A stretch of DNA of 64,000 nucleotides from Polynucleobacter necessarius (GTDB taxonomy: Bacteria > Pseudomonadota > Gammaproteobacteria > Burkholderiales > Burkholderiaceae), in contig NZ_LT606949.1 of the NCBI RefSeq assembly GCF_900095215.1, positions 856,249 to 920,248 on the forward strand, given 5' to 3'. Positions within the stretch are counted from its first letter, which is position 1. The number at the start of each line of letters is the position of its first letter. The notes under the pieces were generated by a model. It saw nothing but the letters and a program-made list of their open reading frames with translations. It had not been told where the DNA came from and searched no databases. This document shows, piece after piece, positions 22,992-33,904 of the stretch. A program made the position numbers and the translations under genes.

Positions 22992-23702
22992 ATGCGTCAA
23001 GTTATCCTCGATACTGAAACAACCGGTTTAAATCCAGCCACTGGTGACCGTATTATTGAAATTGGCTGCGTTGAGATGGTTGGCCGCCGCTTAACAGATA
23101 GAACTTTTCATTACTACATCAATCCAGAGCGCGACATTGATGCTGGTGCATTTGCTGTTCACGGTTTATCAAGAGAGTTCTTGTCGGATAAACCCATCTT
23201 TGCGAATATTGTTGAGCAATTAATTGAGTTTGTTGATGGTGCTGAAATCGTGATTCACAATGCAGCCTTCGACTTGGGATTCTTAGATAACGAGTTCGCT
23301 TTATTGAAGCGCCCTCCCTTCCGTAACTTAGCCTCTAAAGTGACGGATACCCTGCTTGATGCTCGCCAAATGTTTCCTGGCAAGCGAAATTCATTAGACG
23401 CCTTATGCGAACGTTTTTCGATTAGCAATAAACATCGAACTTTGCACGGCGCTTTATTGGATGCGCAATTACTAGCGGAAGTCTATGTAGCAATGACGAG
23501 GGGTCAAGAAGATCTCTCAATCGATTTAATTGACTACACCGTAGGCGCTGACCCCACTGGCCACACCAAAGCTTTACCCACAAACTTAAAAGTCTTGGTA
23601 GCCTCAAACGACGACTTGAGTAGTCATGAAAAGGTCTTGGCGGAGATTGCAAAAGCAAGCAAAAAGGACTCCGTTTGGAGTCCTTTGGGTGTAGCTAGCT
23701 AA
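22992..23702 (+). CDS. dnaQ: DNA polymerase III epsilon subunit (3'-5' proofreading exonuclease)
   Basis: DnaQ proofreads newly made DNA within the Pol III core. The 236-residue protein has ExoI as ILDTETTGLNP, ExoII as VIHNAAFDLGFLDNEF and ExoIII as HGALLDAQLLAEVY, so the DEDDh catalytic set is present. The C-terminal alpha-binding region is present but shorter than in E. coli (243 residues). An AAAGG ribosome site precedes ATG 22992. The 3' end of the coding sequence contains a perfect 10-bp hairpin (see terminator entry). In other betaproteobacteria it follows rnhA directly. Confidence 0.95.
   Translation: MRQVILDTETTGLNPATGDRIIEIGCVEMVGRRLTDRTFHYYINPERDIDAGAFAVHGLSREFLSDKPIFANIVEQLIEFVDGAEIVIHNAAFDLGFLDNEFALLKRPPFRNLASKVTDTLLDARQMFPGKRNSLDALCERFSISNKHRTLHGALLDAQLLAEVYVAMTRGQEDLSIDLIDYTVGADPTGHTKALPTNLKVLVASNDDLSSHEKVLAEIAKASKKDSVWSPLGVAS
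23663..23686. terminator. terminator hairpin inside the 3' end of dnaQ
   Basis: Perfect 10-bp inverted repeat AAAGGACTCC / GGAGTCCTTT with a 4-nt loop, lying in the last codons of dnaQ. On the minus strand it is followed by further T residues (five in a row), so it can terminate transcription from the convergent tartrate dehydrogenase-like gene; on the plus strand the T-run is only three. Confidence 0.7.
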
Positions 23703-23707
23703 AAAAC

Positions 23708-24456
23708 TTAGATTGCGGCTGCAATCGCCTTACCTAAATCGTCAGTCTTAGCGGTACCACCTAGATCAGGTGTTAGTGGCGAATTTCCCGGGCCAGAGGC
23801 TAATACTTTCTCAATCGCTGAGAATATCGCTTTACCAGCTTCTGGATAACCTAGGTGATCTAACATCATCGCCCCACTCCAAATCTAACCGATCGGATTG
23901 GCAATCATTGTTCCGTAAATATCATGAGCAGATCCATGGACAGGCTCAAATAGGGATGGGAATTTCCCTTCGGGATTAATGCTTCCAGATGGTGCGACTG
24001 CGATCGTGCCCGTACAAGCAGGCCCTAAATCGGAAAGAATATCGCCGAACAAATTACTTGCGACAACCACATCGAAACGATCAGGATTCATCACAAAATG
24101 GGCCGCCAAAATATCAATGTGATATTTATCAGCGCTCACATCCGCAAATTTCTTGGACATCGCCTCAACACGTTCATCCCAAGCTGGCATTGTGATGGCG
24201 ATACCATTCGATTTAGTGGTAGATGTAAGGTGCTTTTTAGGGCGACTTTGCGCTAAGTCAAATGCGTACTACAAAATTCGATCAACGCCCTGTCTGGTAA
24301 ATACAGACTCTTGAATCACAATCTCGCGGTCTGTATCGGGGAACATTTTTCCGCCAACACTCGAATATTCGTCTTCTGTATTTTCACGCACAACGAAGAA
24401 GTCAATATCGCCAGGCTTACGATTGGCCAAGAGTCGTTCTAGGACTACTGCAGGCT
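23708..24456 (-). pseudogene. ttuC: tartrate/isopropylmalate dehydrogenase-family protein (TtuC-like), truncated
   Basis: The preserved part matches tartrate dehydrogenase/decarboxylase: NRKPGDIDF, VRENTEDEYSSVGG, FTRQGVDRIL, YAFDLAQSRPKKHLTS, YHIDILAAHFV, FDVVVASNLFGDILSDLGPACTG, LFEPVHGSAHDI, ANPIG, IWSGAMMLDHLG. Two in-frame TAG codons break it: one after GVDRIL (Lys position) and one after ANPIG (Gln position, near 23887). About the first 110 residues, including the substrate loop, are missing; at about 24456 the frame runs into an unrelated sequence. It would have oxidised tartrate or malate-like 2-hydroxyacids with NAD. Dead. Confidence 0.88.
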
Positions 24457-24572
24457 GGAAAGCCGCAAGAAACCCTTAAAGGAGGAATTGCGTAGCCCGC
24501 CTTTGGAAATACCGGCTCTAAATGTCTAACCGCATCCTCAAGCCATGCCTCACGTACCGTATGTTGCTTCAT
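24453..24572 (-). pseudogene. 5' stub of a SprT-like zinc-protease-domain gene
   Basis: From ATG 24572 the frame reads about 39 residues (REAWLEDAVRHLEPVF, GYAIPPLRVSCGFP) that resemble the N-terminus of SprT-like domain proteins, which carry the pattern REAWL..A...L.P.F...G...P....VSCGFP. The remainder, including the expected HExxH motif, is absent; the sequence switches to the tartrate dehydrogenase-like gene at about 24456. The identification is from remembered family patterns and is based on a short segment. It marks a deletion junction. Confidence 0.55.
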
Positions 24573-24649
24573 TGAACTCAATTTCTATCGAATTTCTTGT
24601 ACAAAAACCTTAAATTGCGATCATACGCCGCCATCAGTAGAATGATTCA

Positions 24650-25934
24650 ATGAAAGATCTTGAAAGCCTGAGTGCTACCCAAGCTATAAAAGCCCTTTCC
24701 AGAAGAGAAATTAAGGCAACTGATCTACTGCGTTCTTGCCTAGACCGCATAGGACAGCAAGAGAGTCTTGTCAGAGCTTGGACTAGCTTAACGCCCTCTC
24801 AAGAGCCAAACAGCTTGATAAAGGGGCTTTTCAGGGGAGTTTTCATGGGCTTCCTATAGGGGTTAAGAATCTTTACGACACCTATGATTTACCAACCTCC
24901 TACGGATCGCCTATTTACGCCAACCATTACCCGAGTGCGGATGCGGTTTCGGTAGCCCTAATGCGTCAAGCTGGTGGAATTATCTTAGGAAAAACAGTCA
25001 CCACTGAATTTGCATCTTTCAAGAGTGGCCACACCACCAATCCACATCATTCCAAGCATACCCCCGGAGGGTCTTCCAGTGGGTCAGCCGCAGCCGTTGC
25101 GGACTTTATGGTGTCACTAGCCACCGGCAGTCAAACAGTCGGCTCAATCATTCGACCTGCCTCGTTTTGCGGGGTGGTAGGGTTCAAGCCCAGCCCAGGC
25201 AAAATTAGTATTGCCGGCATTAAAAGCCTTGCGATCTCTCTGGATACCATGGGCTGCTTTGGCAGAACCATTGAAAATGTAGGCTTGGGGGTTGCCGCTA
25301 TGAGTGGAGATCACCGCCTAGCGAAAATTGAACTCTTGCACAACAAGCTTCGCATTGCCATTTGCAAAACAACGGACTGGTCTAGCGCACAAAAAGAAAC
25401 AGCAAGTGCTTTAGCTATAGCGCGTCATGCTGCGGAATCCCTATCCAAAGGAGTGGTTGGAAATCTTACATTACCCAAAGCGTGTGACGACATTACTCAA
25501 GTACAGACTCGCGTCATGCTCTCTGCAATATAGCGTAGCTTAGCGTTTGAACGAATACAGTACCCGAAGAAATTAAGTCAACAGCTCACCAAACAACTAT
25601 CCGATGGGGCTGCAATTAGCTATGAGCAATACGCCAACGACTTGGGGTTCGCGAGTAAAGCGAAAGCCTCTATCAGCGATTTATTCACCGATGAAATTGA
25701 TATAGGCATTGCCCCAAGTGCCGTTGGAGAGGCGCCTAGCACCAAGGATGGCACAGGAGATCCTATTTTTTTGCCGTGGACGCTACTAGGTTTGCCATGC
25801 ATCAATATCAATATGACTAGCGACCTAATTGCTTGCCCGTAGGTATACAACTCATAGCTTGGCCTGGAAAAGATCACCTCTTACTCAGTGCGGCTAGAGT
25901 ATTTGTATTGGCGTTACCCGATCCCGCATTGTGA
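24650..25934 (+). pseudogene. amidase signature-family amidohydrolase, decayed
   Basis: Amidase signature enzymes hydrolyse amide bonds with a Ser-cisSer-Lys triad. The start LESLSATQAIKALSRREIKATDLL and the core GLPIGVKNLYDT, LMRQAGGIILGKTVTTEFA and GGSSSGSAAAVA with ATGSQTVGSIIRPASFCGVVGFKPS identify the family; the triad residues are still readable. Lesions: frameshift near 24830, an in-frame TAG at 25531-25533, and a frameshift near 25840 in CP-VGIQL. Reading through all of them reaches a stop at 25932-25934. Substrate unknown. Divergent from the SprT-like stub. Confidence 0.92.
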
Positions 25935-25954
25935 GATCAGGCCTAACTCGCCAA

Positions 25955-26943
25955 TCAGTCGAGAGTGATGTTTGAGGCTTTAATTGCTTTTGCCCAAAAT
26001 GGCAGTTCTTTTTTCACCCATGCATCCGTTTGCGTTGGGTTCAGATAGCGCAGTTCTACACCTGCAGCATCGGAGCGCTCTTTAATTTCTGGCAATGCCA
26101 AACTTTGCTTTACAGCGTTAGTTAGTTTTGCAATCACGGGCGCGGGAGTGCCTGCAGGCGCATATAAAGCAACCCATGACTCCAGTTGAAATGATGGCAA
26201 ACCAGCTTCGGCGGTAGTTGGGAGATTAGGCATTCCTGGATGACGATTTTTTCCTGTTACAGTTAAGCCCTTAAGCTTGCCACTTTGCACGTGCTGCATT
26301 ACTGATGGTGGGGTACTGATAAATACTTGAACCTGGCCTGCCAATACATCCTGAATCGCTGGTCCAGATCCCTTATATATGGAACATGAACCATCTCTAT
26401 TCCGGTGATTTGTTTAAAGATCTCCGTACCAATGTGAGATACAGAACCATTGCCTTGGGATGCGTAATTTAATTTACCGGGATTTGCTTTGGCATACGCA
26501 ATGAATTCCTTTAGATTATTCACGGGCACAGATGGATGCACCGCAATAACGTTAGTTGAAACTGTCAGCAAAGCAACTGGAGAAAAATCTTTTATTGGAT
26601 CCCGCGATAATTTTTTAAATAAAGCGGGGTTGTCAACGTGATACCCCGAATAGGAAATCAGCAAGGTATAGCCATCCGGTTTAGCCTTGGCAACATATTG
26701 ATAAGCCGTGTTACCGCTGGCCCCCGGCTTGTTATCGACAATTACCGGCTGACCAATCACTCGCGTCAAGGGTTCGCTCAATAATCTGGCGGAGGTATCT
26801 ACAAGACCACCCGGAGGATTTGGCACAACCAAGGTAATTGAGCGATCCGGAAATGATTGCGCCACTACTAAACTTGAAATGCCTAAGCCCAATATCGCAA
26901 AGGCACTGGGGATTACTAAACGATTTTTAATTGTTAACTCCAA
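25955..26943 (-). pseudogene. Bug/TctC-family periplasmic binding protein, frameshifted
   Basis: Tripartite tricarboxylate transporter receptor (Bug) proteins capture carboxylates in the periplasm. A signal peptide-like start (LVIPSAFAILGLGISSLVVAQS) precedes FPDRSITLVVPNPPGGLVDTSAR, GQPVIVDNKPGASGN, KPDGYTLL, NPGKLNYASQGNGS and HVPY. A two-base TA duplication near 26373-26380 throws the frame at HVPY-KGSGPA; downstream GQVQVFISTPPS, LPTTAEAGLPSFQ and YAPAGTPAPV continue in another frame. The start codon is unclear (TTG 26943 is a guess). One lesion suggests fairly recent death. No TctA/TctB genes are nearby. Confidence 0.88.
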
Positions 26944-26960
26944 CTGGATGTTTTTATAAA

Positions 26961-27878
<918 letters not shown>

Positions 27879-28040
27879 GGAATGCCTTAAAAAGCCTAAA
27901 AAATTGATCAAATATACGAAAATTGCCGTAAAACGATAGAATACTTAAAAAGCAGAATAAACGAGACAGCCAAGTCGTGCAGACCATACGGTTGGGCGAC
28001 TTTTTATTAAAAACTTTACAAATACCCACTACAAGAGACT

Positions 28041-29559
28041 ATAAACGCACCTCGAGCCTTTGAATCAAAAGAAGATATTGGCCACTTTGTTTGCGGCAAT
28101 GTAGTTAAAAAAAGACGGACGTTTTGGGGACGTGTACAACCCAGCCAAGGGGGCTGTTGCTCGCCGTGTTGCCTTAGCTAGCCGCAAGGAGGTATACGCG
28201 GCAGTCGCTGTCGCGCAAAAAGCATTTGAAACATGGAGCCAAACAAGCCCCCTGCGTCGTTCACGAATTCTATTTAAGTATTTAGAGCTCTTAAACGCCA
28301 ATCGCGATGAATTGGCAGCCATCATTACAGCTGAGCACGGCAAAGTATTTACCGATGCTCAAGGCGAAGTTACCCGCGGAATTGAAATTGTGGAATTTGC
28401 CACAGGCATTCCAGAATTACTCAAAGGCGACTACACAGCACAAGTCTCTACCGATATCGATAATTGGGTCATGCAACAACCATTAGGTGTAGTCGCTGGC
28501 ATCACCCCATTTAACTTCCTAGTAATGGTTCCGATGTGGATGTTCCCTATGGCTATCGCTTGTGGCAACACATGCATTCTGAAGCTGAGCCCAACAGATC
28601 CTTCAGCTTCCTTGTTTATGGCTAGACTGCTTAAAGAAGCAGGTCTTCCTGAGGGCGTATTCAATGTGGTTCAAGGCGATAAAGAGGCTGTTGATGCCTT
28701 AATTGAAGACCCAGACATCAAAGCGGTCAGCTTTGTAGGCTCTACGCCGATCGCGAATTACATTTACGAACGCTGCGCCCACTTTGGCAAGCGCTCACAA
28801 GTTTTGGGCGGCGCTAAGAATCACATGGTGATCATGCCTGATGCAGATATCGATAAAGCAAGTGACGCCTTGGTTGGTGCCGCATATGGCTCTGCTGGTG
28901 AGCGCTGCATGGCAATCTCCGTAGCGGTATTGGTTGGTGATGTTGCCGAGAAAATTATGCCTAAACTCATTGAGCGCACTAAAACGCTGAAGGTGAAGAA
29001 TGGCATGGAGCTTGATGCGGAGATGGGCCTTATCGTTACCAAAGCAGCCCTTGAACGTATTACCGGCTACATTGACAGTGGCGTAGCCTCTGGCGCTACG
29101 GTTCTAGTTGATGGTCGTGGACTCAAAGTTCCTGGCAACGAAAATGGCTTCTTCATTGGCGGCACACTCTTTAACAATGTAACGCCGGATATGAAGATTT
29201 ATTTAGAAGAAATTTTTTGGCCAGTTTTATCCTGCCTGCGTGTCGCGAACTTTACAGATGCGCTGCATTTGGTCAACTCTTGCGAGTTTGGTAATGGTGT
29301 AGCGTGCTTTACTAGCGATGGCAATATTGCCTGTGAATTTGCGCGTCGCGTGCAAGTTGGCATGGTTGGCATTAACGTACCTATTCCAGTTCCAATGGCT
29401 TTGCATGGTTTTGGCGGCTGGAAGAAATCTATCTTTGGCAATATGCATGCATACGGCAAAGAAGGTGTTCGTTTCTACACCAAGCAAAAGAGCGTGATGC
29501 AACGCTGGCCAGAGAGTATTGCCAATGGTGCTGAGTTTGTGATGCCTACTTCTAAGTAA
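28041..29559 (+). pseudogene. mmsA: methylmalonate-semialdehyde dehydrogenase (CoA-acylating), lost start and 5' frameshift
   Basis: MmsA converts methylmalonate or malonate semialdehyde to propionyl- or acetyl-CoA in valine and myo-inositol catabolism. From 28132 a 475-residue frame is open to the stop, with [48 protein letters not shown] and the catalytic Cys in GERCMAIS, and the tail [22 protein letters not shown]. The true 5' end is damaged: the expected start (xNAPRAFESKEDIGHFV) is ATA at 28041 instead of ATG, and a 7-A run at 28107-28113 shifts the frame. A GTG at 28132 could still give a protein lacking about 30 residues. [10 protein letters not shown] has Trp where Gly is usual. Probably dead, perhaps recently. 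Confidence 0.8.
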
Positions 29560-29576
29560 CCCTTAGAAGTAATAAC

Positions 29577-29604
29577 AAAAAAGCGATTTTCGGATCGCTT
29601 TTTT
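29577..29604 (+). terminator. rho-independent terminator of mmsA
   Basis: An 11-bp stem AAAAAAGCGAT / ATCGCTTTTTT with a 6-nt loop, followed by more T. A second perfect hairpin with arms ACTTCTAAG / CTTAGAAGT (29548-29570) spans the mmsA stop codon just upstream. The convergent DUF1178 gene may use the same element. Confidence 0.87.
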
Positions 29605-29624
29605 AATTTTAGGGAATGTCTTTG

Positions 29625-30116
29625 CTATTGCAGCGTATTTTTTAAAGCAGGAATCATCGGCATTGATAAAACATCAATACCCTCTTCTCTCAAAGCCTCT
29701 GCCTCATCAAACGTTGTCTGACCACGAATACTTCTTTCAGGGGATTCTTTATAATGAATCTTTCTGGCCTCATCAGCAAAAGAATCGCCCACATCCTCCG
29801 AGCGCCCCATCAATTCACGCATCCCTTTTAAGAAAGCAGCCTGAACTTGCGCCTCAAGCTGAGAATGATCGCTACCAGTAAGAGCAACAACACCACTGCT
29901 AATTTCCTCAGTTTCAGTGTTGGATTTTGGAGCAATCAAATCTGTGGGGGAGGCTTTTCCAATATGCGGGGCAGATGGCATGCGAACAATTTCAGTGCTA
30001 TCACACACTGGGCACGCAAGAATACCCTTAGCCTGCTGCGCAAGACAATCCTCTTCCGAGGAAAACCATCCCTCAAATCGATGGTCGAGTGGGCAAGCTA
30101 AGTTATAGACTTTCAT
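29625..30116 (-). CDS. DUF1178 family protein
   Basis: A 163-residue protein of a conserved proteobacterial family with unknown function. The start MKVYNLACPLDHRFEGWFSSEEDC and the CPVC pair near residues 36-39 (with Cys8) look like a small zinc ribbon; the rest is acidic and helical, with the conserved FLKGMRELM and SFADEARKIHY segments and ending in PMIPAL. No membrane segment or signal peptide. It lies next to the Nudix gene on the same strand, 66 bp downstream, so cotranscription is possible. No lesion seen. Confidence 0.86.
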   Translation of the reverse strand: MKVYNLACPLDHRFEGWFSSEEDCLAQQAKGILACPVCDSTEIVRMPSAPHIGKASPTDLIAPKSNTETEEISSGVVALTGSDHSQLEAQVQAAFLKGMRELMGRSEDVGDSFADEARKIHYKESPERSIRGQTTFDEAEALREEGIDVLSMPMIPALKNTLQ

Positions 30117-30182
30117 ACAACGTATATAAGGGCAAAAAATATTAAATTCAATACCCTTATTTTAATCGGGTTTAAGAATGCC

Positions 30183-30779
30183 CTATTCGATTCGAATTGG
30201 CTGGACCAGGCCCATACGGTAACGATCCAACCAATAGGCCGATATGGTCGTCTTCACGTCCGTAATCTCCCCATCCTCGCAACCTATCAATTGATCTAAT
30301 GGCGCGGCAAAGACATCCAAAAACTCTTCTTCATCCAGATGGCTTTTGCCGGGCATCAGCCCTGCAGCTAAATAAGTATCAATAAACTCTGTTGAATAAG
30401 AACTTACCGGATGAATACGGCGGATGTAACTCCATTTTTTTGCGGTATACCCCGTTTCTTCTTCAAGCTCACGCTTCGCGCACAAAAGATGGTCTTCGCC
30501 TACCTCAAGTTTTCCTGCGGGGATTTCTAGGCAGGCTTTTGCAATCGGGTAGCGATATTGACGCTCTAAAAGCACCCTGCCATCATCTAAGATGGCCACA
30601 ATAGCGACGGCACCTAGATAGGTACGATATTCACGCACAGCCTCTACGCCGTCAGGCAAGGAAACTTTGTCTCGTTTCATTTGCAAAAAGATTCCTCCGT
30701 AAATATCCTCACCTGAAATACGCTCTTCACGTAAATGGGAGTCACCATGCGGCAAATCTTCAAATGTTTTTTCAGTCAT
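30183..30779 (-). CDS. Nudix hydrolase (ADP-ribose pyrophosphatase-like)
   Basis: A 198-residue protein with a complete Nudix box around residues 98-120: G-x5-E-x7-RELEEETGY (starts at AGKLEVGEDH). The preceding RQYRYP motif and the upstream VREYRTYLGAVAIVAILDDG resemble NudF-type ADP-ribose pyrophosphatases, which clear ADP-ribose to AMP and ribose-5-phosphate. Substrate is inferred. Intact; upstream of DUF1178 on the same strand, downstream of the nuo operon terminator. Confidence 0.9.
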   Translation of the reverse strand: MTEKTFEDLPHGDSHLREERISGEDIYGGIFLQMKRDKVSLPDGVEAVREYRTYLGAVAIVAILDDGRVLLERQYRYPIAKACLEIPAGKLEVGEDHLLCAKRELEEETGYTAKKWSYIRRIHPVSSYSTEFIDTYLAAGLMPGKSHLDEEEFLDVFAAPLDQLIGCEDGEITDVKTTISAYWLDRYRMGLVQPIRIE

Positions 30780-30859
30780 ATCGGGAATTAAAAATGAATT
30801 GTGAAGGGGTAATCAAATCATCTTACAAAAACAAAATGTCAGTCTGATAGCTCAGAAAT

Positions 30860-30887
30860 AATAAAGGCCCCTTGCGGAGCCTTTATT
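30860..30887 (-). terminator. probable terminator of the nuo operon
   Basis: A 9-bp stem AATAAAGGC / GCCTTTATT with a GC-containing loop, 17 bp after the nuoN stop. AT-rich but without a long T-run. Confidence 0.7.
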
Positions 30888-30903
30888 GAATTAAGATTAT
30901 CAA

Positions 30904-32403
30904 TCAGGAACCTAGCAAGGTGCGGCGCATCTCGTCCAAACACAGACTCATCAAGCCTGCGGGAACAACACCAATAACCAAAACTAAGATGCAATTTAGG
31001 CTCAAAATACCTTTAGCAAAACCAGACCCAGAAACGGTGATGTCATGTTGAGGCTCATCAAAGTACATCACCTTAACGACTCTTAAGTAGTAGAAGGCGC
31101 CGATGAGTGAAGTAATCACGGCAATCACCGCCAAGAATGTGTGTTCTGCATCCACCAGAGCCTCTAAAACACCCAATTTCGCCGCAAAACCTACTGTTGG
31201 CGGAATGCCCGCTAAAGAGAACATCATGACAAGTCCAATAAAGGCAAACCACGGGTGCTTCTTATTCAAACCTTTTAAGCCATCTAAGGTTTCACAGTCA
31301 TACCCTTTGCGTGACAACGCCATTAACAGACCGAAAGTACCGAGCGTAGTTAAAACGTAAGTAATCGCATAGAACATGGCTGCACTAAATGCATGATCAT
31401 CAAACACCGAAAGCATACCCAATAGCACGAAGCCCTTTTGCGCAATAGCTGAATAGGCCAGCATCCGCTTTACATTGGTCTGCGCAATCGCAGTCACGTT
31501 TCCAACAACTAACGATAAAACCGCCAATAAAACCAACATTGGCTGCCAATCACCTAGCAATGGCAATAAGGTGTTGACCAACAGGCGGAATAGCAAGGCA
31601 AAGGCAGCTAACTGAGGGGCTGCAGCAATCATAAGCGTTACAGCTGTTGGGGCGCCTTGATAAACATCGGGAACCCACATATGAAATGGCACTACGCCCA
31701 ACTTAAATGCAAGACCAGCAACAACGAACACCAAACCACAAGCCATTACCAGGTGATTCACACGTGGATCAGCAACAACCTTGAAGATCTCGATGAGATC
31801 CAACGAGCCTGTAACACCATAGAGCATAGACATGCCGTAGAGCAAGAAACCAGAGGCCAATGCCCCTAAGATGAAATACTTAATACCGGCCTCAACACTC
31901 TTTTCGCTACTGTGACGCATGGCAACTAATGCGTAAGTCGGCAAAGCCATGAGTTCTAAACCGAGATACAGGGTCAAGAGATTGTCGCCAGAGATCAATA
32001 CAAATTGACCGAGCAGAGCAAGCAAAGCCAAAACAATAAAGTCAGGACGGAATAGCGCCCTATCCATCAAGTACTGCTTAGAATAAATCAGGCTTACTAA
32101 AACGGCAACACAAGAACAGGCCTTGAGCAAGTTTGAAAATGGGTCGGACTGAAATAATCCATTCATTGCCACCAGCGCTGGATCACCCATGCGGCCGATG
32201 AACGCAAAAATGAGATAAACCAAGAGAATGATCGAGAAGAAATAAACAAATCCCGCGCCACGCGGCGTGTGGAAAATATCTTGCTCTACACCGGGTATTG
32301 ATACAACTTTCTCACGAACATAAACGCTAGCAACCAATAGCAAACAGGTTGCAACGAGTAAAACAAGTTCCGGCAGGATGGCGTATAGATCAAATGCTTG
32401 CAT
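30904..32403 (-). CDS. nuoN: NADH-quinone oxidoreductase subunit N
   Basis: One of the three antiporter-like proton-pumping subunits in the membrane arm of complex I. The 499-residue protein is almost entirely hydrophobic (about 14 helices) and has the proton-channel signatures [15 protein letters not shown] with its key Glu, [24 protein letters not shown] with its Lys, and [17 protein letters not shown]. Last gene of the nuo operon, 10 bp after nuoM. Full length, no lesion. Confidence 0.97.
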   Translation of the reverse strand: MQAFDLYAILPELVLLVATCLLLVASVYVREKVVSIPGVEQDIFHTPRGAGFVYFFSIILLVYLIFAFIGRMGDPALVAMNGLFQSDPFSNLLKACSCVAVLVSLIYSKQYLMDRALFRPDFIVLALLALLGQFVLISGDNLLTLYLGLELMALPTYALVAMRHSSEKSVEAGIKYFILGALASGFLLYGMSMLYGVTGSLDLIEIFKVVADPRVNHLVMACGLVFVVAGLAFKLGVVPFHMWVPDVYQGAPTAVTLMIAAAPQLAAFALLFRLLVNTLLPLLGDWQPMLVLLAVLSLVVGNVTAIAQTNVKRMLAYSAIAQKGFVLLGMLSVFDDHAFSAAMFYAITYVLTTLGTFGLLMALSRKGYDCETLDGLKGLNKKHPWFAFIGLVMMFSLAGIPPTVGFAAKLGVLEALVDAEHTFLAVIAVITSLIGAFYYLRVVKVMYFDEPQHDITVSGSGFAKGILSLNCILVLVIGVVPAGLMSLCLDEMRRTLLGS

Positions 32404-32413
32404 TTGCGCTTAC

Positions 32414-33880
32414 TCAGAGTTTGCTTACAGCAACATGCTGCAGCAGATTAATCACGGCTGGATGAATGATGTCGGTGAAAGGCTTTGGATATACACCCAT
32501 ACCGATGACGCAGATCGATAGAACCGCCATCAAGAAATACTCACGACAATTCAGGTCTTTAAGATCTTCAACATGAGCATTATTAATAGCACCGAAAAAT
32601 ACCCGCTTGACCATCCATAGGGAATAGGCGGCACCCAAAATTAATGCGGTAGCTGCCAAGATTCCAATCACAAAATCATAATCAACGGCAGCCAATATCA
32701 CCATGAACTCACCCACAAAGCCAGAGGTTGCAGGTAGGCCGCAATTAGCCATCGCCATCAACACTGCGAATGCGGTAAATGCAGGCATGCGATGTACTAC
32801 GCCGCCGTAATCGGCGATCTGACGTGTATGCATACGGTCGTAGAGTACACCGATGGAAAGGAACATAGCGCCAGCCACAAAGCCGTGAGAAATCATCTGA
32901 ACAATGCCGCCCTCAATACCCAATGGGCTAAAGAGGAAGAATCCTAGCGTTACAAAACCCATATGCGCCACTGACGAATATGCAACCAGCTTTTTCATAT
33001 CCTTTTGGACTAGAGCAACAGCACCAACATAGATCACAGCCACCAAGGACAGGAAGATCACAAAAGGGCCTAGATACTGGCTTGCATCAGGAGCGATAGG
33101 TAATGAGAAGCGAAGGAAGCCATAAGCACCTAACTTCAACATAATTGCAGCCAACACCACTGAACCACCAGTTGGTGCTTCAACGTGCACGTCTGGCAAC
33201 CAAGTGTGCAGAGGCCACATTGGCACTTTCACGGCAAATGCCATGAAGAATGCGGCAAACAACATGATCTGCTCAACAATATCCAAACGGGCATTTTGCC
33301 AAGTCAAGATCTCAAAAGTATTCGTAACGTTGTACAGATAAAGCATGGCGATCAAAGTCAGCAATGAGCCAAGCAAGGTGTACAGGAAGAACTTGAATGC
33401 GGCATAAATACGGTTACGACCGCCCCATACACCAATAATGATGTACATCGGAATCAGAGTTGCCTCAAAGAAAACATAAAACAATAAGGCATCAAGCGCA
33501 CAAAACATACCAATCATGAATCCAGATAGGATCATGAATGAAGCCATGTATTGCGATACCTTGGTTTCAACCACCTCCCAAGCGGCGATGACCACAATAA
33601 TGTTGATGAAAGCCGTCAGTACGATGAACCAAACGGAGATACCATCAATACCTAAGTAGTAATTAATGTCATAGCGCGGAATCCAGCTAATTTTTTCCAC
33701 GAACTGCATTCCAGGGTTCGCGATATCGAAATTAAGTGCTAGCGGCAATGTTGCAACAAAGCCGAGCACAGCACCGATAAGCGCTAACCAGCGCACTCCA
33801 GCAGTTGTCTTGTCCGACCCATAAAACAAAATAAAAAGTCCACAGACAATCGGTGTCCAAATGGCGTAAGAAAGAATCAT
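32414..33880 (-). CDS. nuoM: NADH-quinone oxidoreductase subunit M
   Basis: Second antiporter-like proton-pumping subunit of complex I. The 488-residue membrane protein has FFEATLIPMYIIIGVWGG (channel Glu), FAVKVPMWPLHTWLPDVHVEAPTGGS (channel Lys) and KKLVAYSSVAHMGFV. Lies 24 bp after nuoL and 10 bp before nuoN. Intact. Confidence 0.97.
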   Translation of the reverse strand: MILSYAIWTPIVCGLFILFYGSDKTTAGVRWLALIGAVLGFVATLPLALNFDIANPGMQFVEKISWIPRYDINYYLGIDGISVWFIVLTAFINIIVVIAAWEVVETKVSQYMASFMILSGFMIGMFCALDALLFYVFFEATLIPMYIIIGVWGGRNRIYAAFKFFLYTLLGSLLTLIAMLYLYNVTNTFEILTWQNARLDIVEQIMLFAAFFMAFAVKVPMWPLHTWLPDVHVEAPTGGSVVLAAIMLKLGAYGFLRFSLPIAPDASQYLGPFVIFLSLVAVIYVGAVALVQKDMKKLVAYSSVAHMGFVTLGFFLFSPLGIEGGIVQMISHGFVAGAMFLSIGVLYDRMHTRQIADYGGVVHRMPAFTAFAVLMAMANCGLPATSGFVGEFMVILAAVDYDFVIGILAATALILGAAYSLWMVKRVFFGAINNAHVEDLKDLNCREYFLMAVLSICVIGMGVYPKPFTDIIHPAVINLLQHVAVSKL

Positions 33881-33904
33881 AGTGACTACTTAAGTAACAA
33901 AGGC

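Noticed and set aside
27945..28003. Possible riboswitch upstream of mmsA (hairpin with an ACGG loop)
   Set aside because: Considered a guanidine-II-like or other ligand-binding RNA because of the ACGG loop, but only one imperfect hairpin is present and the context does not fit.
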